From Candidatus Dadabacteria bacterium RIFCSPHIGHO2_12_FULL_53_21 (lineage in GTDB: Bacteria > Desulfobacterota_D > UBA1144 > Nemesobacterales > UBA2774), in contig MFCJ01000051.1 of the NCBI GenBank assembly GCA_001775255.1, positions 1 through 6,842 on the forward strand: 6,842 nt of DNA, read 5' to 3'. Below, in pieces: positions 5,430 to 6,842 of the stretch (the first letter of the stretch is position 1; each line of letters starts with the position of its first letter). The notes under the pieces were generated by a model, which saw only the letters and a program-made list of their open reading frames with translations, searched no databases and was not told the DNA's origin. A program made the position numbers and the translations under genes.

Positions 5430-6195
5430 GAAATCCGTCTGACTCTGTAGCTCTTCGTAACGAACACTTACTTGAAAGGATAAAAGATATAAAAGGAGAA
5501 CATCCCTTCTGGGGTTACCGGAGGTATGGGCATATCTAAGATACGTGGATGGGGTAATAGTGAATAAGAAGCGTGTATACAGACTTATGAAGGAAAATAA
5601 TCTGACAGTGAAGCAGAATCAAAGGCTAATGGCAAAGAGGGTGTCAGAGAGACCCAAGCCTAAGCCTGACAGACCTAAGCAGTGGTGGGGAATAGATATG
5701 ACGAAGGTTATGACTGAGAGTGGCTGGGTATATGTAGTAATAGTATTAGACTGGTATACGAAGAAGATAGTTGGTCACTATAGTGGCAGACAAGCAAGGA
5801 GCGGAGAGTGGCTAGAAGCTCTTGAGAAGGGGCTTAACAGGGAGTTCCCCGGAGGAGTAAGGGGACATGGATTAAAGCTCATGAGTGATAACGGGAGCCA
5901 GCCTACTTCACTCGGTTTTATGAAAGCCTGTTCCAATCTGGAAGTTCATCAGGCCTTTACCAGCTATAACAACCCAAAAGGAAATTCGGATACAGAGAGA
6001 ATGATAAGAACGATGAAGGAAGAGCTCCTTTGGCTAAGGGAATGGGAGAGTGAAAGAGAGCTTAGTCATGAACTGGATAAGTGGGTTGAATATTACAACA
6101 GGAGCTACCTACATTCAGCGCATGGATACCGCACACCGGTTCAGGTAGAAGCAGAGTATGACAGGAATCATGATTCACAATTAAATGCTGCTTGA
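5426..6195 (+). pseudogene. IS3-family transposase OrfB (DDE integrase), split by a frameshift
   Basis: The catalytic part of the transposase (rve/integrase fold). The start ATG 5426 overlaps the orfA stop. The first frame runs to GEHPFWGYRR and then hits TAA at 5537-5539. The family continuation WAYLRYVDGVIVNKKRVYRL is encoded one frame over, from 5527, down to TGA 6193-6195. One base is thus missing near 5524-5526 (CGG AGG then two bases then TGG). Repaired, OrfB would be about 256 residues, normal for this short-OrfB group. The catalytic triad is present: D in WWGIDMT (nt 5695-5697), D in MSDNGSQPTS (5887-5889) and E in DTERMIRTMKEE (5995-5997), with 35 residues between the last two. The C-terminal YYNRSYLHSAHGYRTP is also typical. 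A GTG at 5545 could start a 216-residue fragment but lacks a well-spaced Shine-Dalgarno. A sequencing error at the missing base is the alternative explanation. Confidence 0.88.
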
Positions 6196-6232
6196 ATAAA
6201 TTAAAGAGTTTAGCCTAAATCCTCGCATGCAA

Positions 6233-6261
6233 TTGATAAATTTTACCAAATCTAGTAAAAT
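6233..6261 (+). promoter_or_regulatory. Candidate promoter for the secreted protein gene, spanning the presumed IS end
   Basis: TTGATA (6233-6238), a 17-nt spacer, then TAAAAT (6256-6261): 5/6 and 5/6 against the sigma70 consensus at ideal spacing. It lies about 55 nt before the ATG at 6315. If the IS ends near 6251, the -35 is in the IS and the -10 in flanking DNA. A second, weaker set (TTGATG 6271-6276, TATTTA 6295-6300) is also possible in this A/T-rich stretch. Confidence 0.45.
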
Positions 6262-6262
6262 A
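6252..6262 (+). repeat. Right copy of the 11-bp direct repeat flanking the IS
   Basis: An exact copy of CTAGTAAAATA at 5116-5126, displaced by 1136 bp. It contains the -10 hexamer TAAAAT of the candidate promoter for the next gene. It is also the right arm of a small dyad, TTTTAC (6241-6246) and GTAAAA (6255-6260). Confidence 0.4.
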
Positions 6263-6314
6263 GGAAGTGATTGATGTAATTTTTTGATAATTTCTATTTA
6301 ATGGAGGGTGAATA

Positions 6315-6842
6315 ATGAATAAATTTATCATTTCGTTCTTAGCAATTTCAGCATTGTTTCTTTCTTATGGCATTTCAAATGCGCAGGTGCTTTTGGTTAC
6401 TGCTGACGATGTATGTGTACAAGGAACGGGTTCGTTAAATGCCAGTCTGTATAGGGTAGATCCGGATACAGCTGCATTTAAAGAAATAGGTCCGATAGGA
6501 TTTAGCGGTGTTGGCGGATTAGCCCAGATAGGCGACGGAAGATTAGTTGCAAGCGCACGAGCTGATACGAACGGGGATAAAATCTCTATACTTATTGAGA
6601 TTAACCCGTTTACCGGAGAAGGCCGTTTAATTGGCACTATTGGTAGTTCAAATGGACCAGGCTGCGGAAGAATCAATGACTTAACATATGATCCAGCGAC
6701 CGATACTCTTTATGCTACAGGAATCCAATGTGATAATGCACCGAGTGATTTTGATGTCAGACTGCTTACAATAAACCCTGATACCGGGGCAGGCACAATT
6801 ATAGGGGAAACAGGATTTTTCATAGCTGGCAACGCGCTTGCA
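6315..6842 (+). CDS. Secreted beta-propeller-like repeat protein (3' end outside window)
   Basis: The frame is open from ATG 6315 to the window edge (176 codons so far). The ATG has GGAGG (6303-6307) 7 nt upstream. Residues 1-23 are a clear Sec signal peptide: Asn-Lys, a hydrophobic core, then a cleavage motif SNA before Q24. The mature part has three similar units: LYRVDPDTAAFKEIGPIG (45-62), LIEINPFTGEGRLIGTIG (93-110) and LLTINPDTGAGTIIGETG (150-167). The first two are followed by a stretch such as GGLAQIGDGRLVAS or NDLTYDPATDTLYATG. This IN/VDP-xTG-x-x-x-x-IG pattern is typical of secreted beta-propeller (six- or seven-bladed) proteins of unknown role. Blade spacing is about 48-57 residues. 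Four cysteines after the signal peptide could form disulfides. Base composition is more A/T-rich than the ffh cluster. No enzyme motif is visible. Product and partners are unknown. Confidence 0.85.
   Translation, partial: MNKFIISFLAISALFLSYGISNAQVLLVTADDVCVQGTGSLNASLYRVDPDTAAFKEIGPIGFSGVGGLAQIGDGRLVASARADTNGDKISILIEINPFTGEGRLIGTIGSSNGPGCGRINDLTYDPATDTLYATGIQCDNAPSDFDVRLLTINPDTGAGTIIGETGFFIAGNALA

Larger units (their letters stand above)
5127..6251 (+). mobile_element. IS3-family insertion sequence (frameshifted copy; ends uncertain)
   Basis: The two overlapping reading frames, HTH OrfA followed by DDE OrfB, are diagnostic for the IS3 family. The span given lies between the two copies of the 11-bp direct repeat. 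Its tips, TCTGTAAAA at 5127 and TTTTACCAAA ending at 6250, are weakly inverted (about 8 matches with one gap). An alternative is an element from about 5025 (TTTAGG...) to 6219 (...CCTAAA), with a patchy 26-bp inverted similarity and a size near 1.2 kb, but no flanking duplication. The coding core 5154-6195 is certain; the ends are not. OrfB is broken, so the copy is likely inactive unless helped in trans. Confidence 0.7.

Noticed and set aside
6365..6676. Minus-strand open frame of 103 codons
   Set aside because: It is the antisense of the secreted repeat protein, which has a good ribosome-binding site, signal peptide and repeats.
1..6842. CRISPR array, tRNA or rRNA genes
   Set aside because: No regularly spaced repeats and no tRNA or rRNA-like sequences were seen on either strand.

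Overview
The window is a bacterial chromosome segment. Its core is a long minus-strand run of translation and protein-targeting genes, read from high to low coordinates: ffh (SRP54 GTPase), rpsP (S16), khpA (KH-domain RNA-binding protein), rimM (16S maturation factor), trmD fused to a second SPOUT-type RNA methyltransferase domain, and rplS (L19). This order, with a KH gene between rpsP and rimM and a COG4752/PF09936-type methyltransferase attached to trmD, suggests a Desulfobacterota (Deltaproteobacteria)-like organism or a related lineage. That is inferred from gene order and I cannot name the taxon. A BamE/SmpA-like domain in the first gene fits a Gram-negative envelope.

Layout. Positions 1-482 (+) hold the 3' part of a gene entering from the left edge, ending in a BamE/SmpA-like domain. 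It converges on the end of the rplS operon, with a candidate hairpin terminator between them. Positions 566-4839 (-) hold the six-gene cluster. It has a near-consensus extended -10 sigma70-type promoter in front of ffh (4887-4915) and a weaker candidate promoter between ffh and rpsP. Shine-Dalgarno (SD) strength varies along the run: strong for rpsP, khpA and rplS, moderate for trmD, none visible for rimM. This resembles the known uneven expression of the E. coli rpsP-rimM-trmD-rplS operon. rpsP uses a TTG start.

Positions about 5127-6251 (+) hold an IS3-family insertion sequence. orfA is intact. orfB, which overlaps it by ATGA, is split by an apparent one-base loss near 5525, so this copy is probably not autonomously active. 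An A8 tract near the end of orfA is placed so that -1 slippage would fuse OrfA to OrfB. The ends of the element are uncertain. Two pairs of direct repeats flank it at exactly the same offset (1136 bp), and two competing sets of imperfect terminal inverted repeats can be drawn.

Positions 6315-6842 (+) hold the 5' part of a secreted protein with a clear signal peptide and three beta-propeller-like repeats, cut by the window edge. Its best promoter has the -35 hexamer inside the presumed IS end and the -10 outside it, so the IS may have supplied part of this gene's promoter.

The cluster genes act together in making and using ribosomes: two ribosomal proteins, a 30S assembly factor, a tRNA m1G37 methyltransferase with an extra RNA methyltransferase, an RNA chaperone-like KH protein, and the GTPase that targets nascent membrane and secretory proteins. 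I found no evidence of a wholly new system. The most notable points are the double-SPOUT fusion, the frameshifted IS with the equal-offset repeats, and the hybrid promoter.
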